DNA from: an uncultured Neglectibacter sp.
Lineage (GTDB): Bacteria > Bacillota > Clostridia > Oscillospirales > Acutalibacteraceae
DNA: 16,070 nucleotides
Reading direction: 5' to 3'
Assembly: GCA_937958185.1 (NCBI GenBank)
Contig: CALFFN010000025.1
Span: 1-16,070, forward strand
Both the position numbers and the translations under genes were made by a program. Under the pieces are notes generated by a model. It had not been told where the DNA came from. It made no database searches and saw only the letters and a program-made list of their open reading frames with translations. Every line of letters begins with the position of its first letter. The first letter of the stretch is position 1. Positions 14,616-16,070 of this stretch are shown here, in pieces.

Positions 14616-15965
14616 ATGAAAAAGCGGGGAAAGCTGAGGCTTGCTACCATGGTGCTGGCGCTGGTTCTGGTGCTTTGCGGGCTGTGGGCGGACGCCGGCT
14701 ATGCCGCAAGCGCCAGCGGTCAGTCTCTGGAATACTCTTACCGCCGGGCGCTGGGCGACTTGACGGACACCGTAACGGGAATGCGGTCCGTCCTGCAAAA
14801 AGCGCCCTATGCCAACACCGCTGTGCTGCAAAGCGAAGTCTCCGCCCGGCTATTAGAACAGAGCGGCGGCGCAAAGGCGGCGCTGGCGGTGCTGCCCTTC
14901 CCCCAGGAAAAGACGGAAAAAATCAGCGAATTCCTGTCCCAAACGGGAAGCTACGCCCTCTCTCTTTCCCGCCGCTCCGCCGCCGGGAAGCCGCAGACGG
15001 ACAGCGACTGGGAAATCCTAAAGGTGCTGGAGCAGTACGCCGGGACACTGTCGGAAGCGCTGCAAAAGGCGCAGGCAAAGCTTTCCGCCGAGGGGATTGA
15101 CCTGGGCAGGATCTACAGGCTGCTGCAAAACGTAAACACCCCCGCCCTGTCTTTGGACGACGATTTCGACGAGGTGGCGGAAGCCTTTTCCCAATTCCCC
15201 GCCCTCCTGTACGACGGTCCCTTTTCCGACCATATCCGGCAAAAAATCCCCCTCTTTCTGGAGGGGAAGCCGGAGGTCAGCGAAGCTGACGCCGCAAAAA
15301 TCGCCGCGAAATTTTTAAGCTGTTCTCCCGACGAGCTGACCTTCAGCGGCGAGGGCGGCACGAACCTGCCCGTGTTTTCCTTTACCAGCGAGGATTCCCA
15401 TGTGGCGGTGACAAAAACCGGCGGGGAAATCGCCTATTTCAAAAAAGGGGGAGAGATACCCGGCTCAAACCTGGACTATCTGGACGCGCTGATGGTGGCG
15501 TCCAAGCTCTTAAAGGAATTTGGCGTTCCCAGCTTCCGGGAAACCTATTACGTGATAAACGACAACCTGTGCACCATCAATTTCGCGGCGACTGACCAGC
15601 TTTCCGAGGACGGCGATGAGGTGATCTGCTATCCCGATTTAATCAAAGTTGTCATCGAATGTAATGCGGGAGGCATGGTGGAATATGACGCGCAGGGCTA
15701 TCTGATGAACCACCGGGCGCGGGAGCTTGCCCCGCCCGCCCTGTCCGAGGAGGAAGCCGCCCAAAGCGTCAGCCCCCGGCTCAAAGTGGAAAACGCCGGT
15801 CTTGCCGTGATCCCCACGCCGGGGCAGGAGGAGGTGCTGTGCTGGGAATTTCACTGCACCGCCGAGACCGGGCAGGAGCTTCTTGTCTATATCAATGGCG
15901 AAACGGGGCTGGAGGAACAGCTTTACCTGCTGCAAAAGGACGACCACGGCGTGCTCGTGCTGTAA
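14616..15965 (+). CDS. ypeB: Germination protein YpeB-like, PepSY domain
   Basis: YpeB stabilises and positions the cortex-lytic enzyme SleB in spores. The 449-residue product matches the usual length of about 450. An N-terminal hydrophobic stretch at residues 9-29 (after MKKRGKLRL) is an anchor or signal peptide. A helical region rich in QSGGAKAAL-type sequence follows up to about residue 215. The C-terminal half holds PepSY-like repeats: SEADAAKIAAKFL near 221, LDALMVASKLLKEFGV near 290 and LSEEEAAQSV near 375, the last ending in YINGETGLEEQLYLL. The ATG at 14616 was preferred over 14598 because GAAGG sits 7 bases upstream. It is the only plus-strand gene. The usual partner sleB is not adjacent on the visible side. 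Confidence 0.85.
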   Translation: MKKRGKLRLATMVLALVLVLCGLWADAGYAASASGQSLEYSYRRALGDLTDTVTGMRSVLQKAPYANTAVLQSEVSARLLEQSGGAKAALAVLPFPQEKTEKISEFLSQTGSYALSLSRRSAAGKPQTDSDWEILKVLEQYAGTLSEALQKAQAKLSAEGIDLGRIYRLLQNVNTPALSLDDDFDEVAEAFSQFPALLYDGPFSDHIRQKIPLFLEGKPEVSEADAAKIAAKFLSCSPDELTFSGEGGTNLPVFSFTSEDSHVAVTKTGGEIAYFKKGGEIPGSNLDYLDALMVASKLLKEFGVPSFRETYYVINDNLCTINFAATDQLSEDGDEVICYPDLIKVVIECNAGGMVEYDAQGYLMNHRARELAPPALSEEEAAQSVSPRLKVENAGLAVIPTPGQEEVLCWEFHCTAETGQELLVYINGETGLEEQLYLLQKDDHGVLVL

Positions 15966-15970
15966 AAATC

Positions 15971-15993
15971 TTTTCGGCTTTCCGCCCCGAAAA
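15971..15993. repeat. 7-bp hairpin just after ypeB
   Basis: TTTTCGG (15971-15977) and CCGAAAA (15987-15993) pair around a 9-base loop, 5 bases after the ypeB stop. The CCGAAAATT stretch and the following CTGGGAAAT resemble the hairpin at 8627-8651. Confidence 0.6.
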
Positions 15994-16030
15994 TTCTCTG
16001 GGAAATCCGTTTTACTGAATGAAAGAAAGC

Positions 16031-16057
16031 GTCTCCCCCGCCTGCGGCGGGGGAGAC
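16031..16057 (+). terminator. Strong GC-rich hairpin, probable terminator of ypeB
   Basis: GTCTCCCCCGCC (16031-16042) and GGCGGGGGAGAC (16046-16057) form a perfect 12-bp stem with a TGC loop. It is followed by AAAATTTT, a short T run offset by four As. On the other strand CTTTCTTTC follows, so it could work in both directions. Confidence 0.5.
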
Positions 16058-16070
16058 AAAATTTTCGGAA

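Noticed and set aside
14616..14700. Lipoprotein signal peptide in YpeB
   Set aside because: The only cysteine in the hydrophobic stretch (residue 21) is preceded by leucine, so no proper lipobox exists.

Overview
The window reads as a chromosomal housekeeping segment from a fairly high-GC, spore-forming clostridium. My best guess is an Oscillospiraceae-like Clostridia member. The evidence is a YpeB-type germination protein, a CvpA/DUF5711 neighbourhood, a Firmicutes-style ecfA1-ecfA2-ecfT-truA block and strong AGGAGG-type ribosome binding sites. I see no phage, insertion sequence, CRISPR array, tRNA or rRNA.

Layout, left to right. All genes up to about 14.45 kb are on the minus strand, so transcription runs right to left. 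The left edge cuts the 3' end of a zinc-finger Clp ATPase (ClpE type). Upstream of it are a CDP-alcohol phosphatidyltransferase (PgsA-like) and a CvpA membrane protein, with a good promoter candidate (TTGTGA, 17 bp, TAAACT) in front of cvpA. Next come a membrane-anchored DUF5711 protein, truA, ecfT, ecfA2 and ecfA1. A 146-bp repeat-rich gap follows, then a class I rRNA methyltransferase, a 63-residue coiled-coil protein, glmM, a zinc-ribbon P-loop protein, ruvB, a small two-helix membrane protein, ruvA, a second repeat-rich gap and ruvC. A divergent spacer leads to ypeB, the only plus-strand gene, which ends in a hairpin-rich tail.

Functional groups: Holliday-junction processing (ruvCAB), peptidoglycan precursor synthesis (glmM), RNA modification (truA and the methyltransferase), vitamin uptake energising module (ecfA1, ecfA2, ecfT), phospholipid synthesis (pgsA), protein quality control (clpE) and spore germination (ypeB). 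Spacing is tight (overlaps up to 56 bp) within the groups, so several long operons are likely.

The genes are mostly ordinary. The unusual content is in the intergenic DNA. There are three short arrays of 7-bp units in two gaps. A cluster of three perfect hairpins, together with a 23-bp direct repeat spaced exactly 100 bp apart, has rewritten the 3' end of the methyltransferase gene. Related hairpin sequence recurs at the right edge of the window. The heptamer units carry TAG or TGA, and because 7 is not a multiple of 3 they present stops in successive frames; ruvC actually ends inside one such array. I found no clear evidence of a wholly new protein system.
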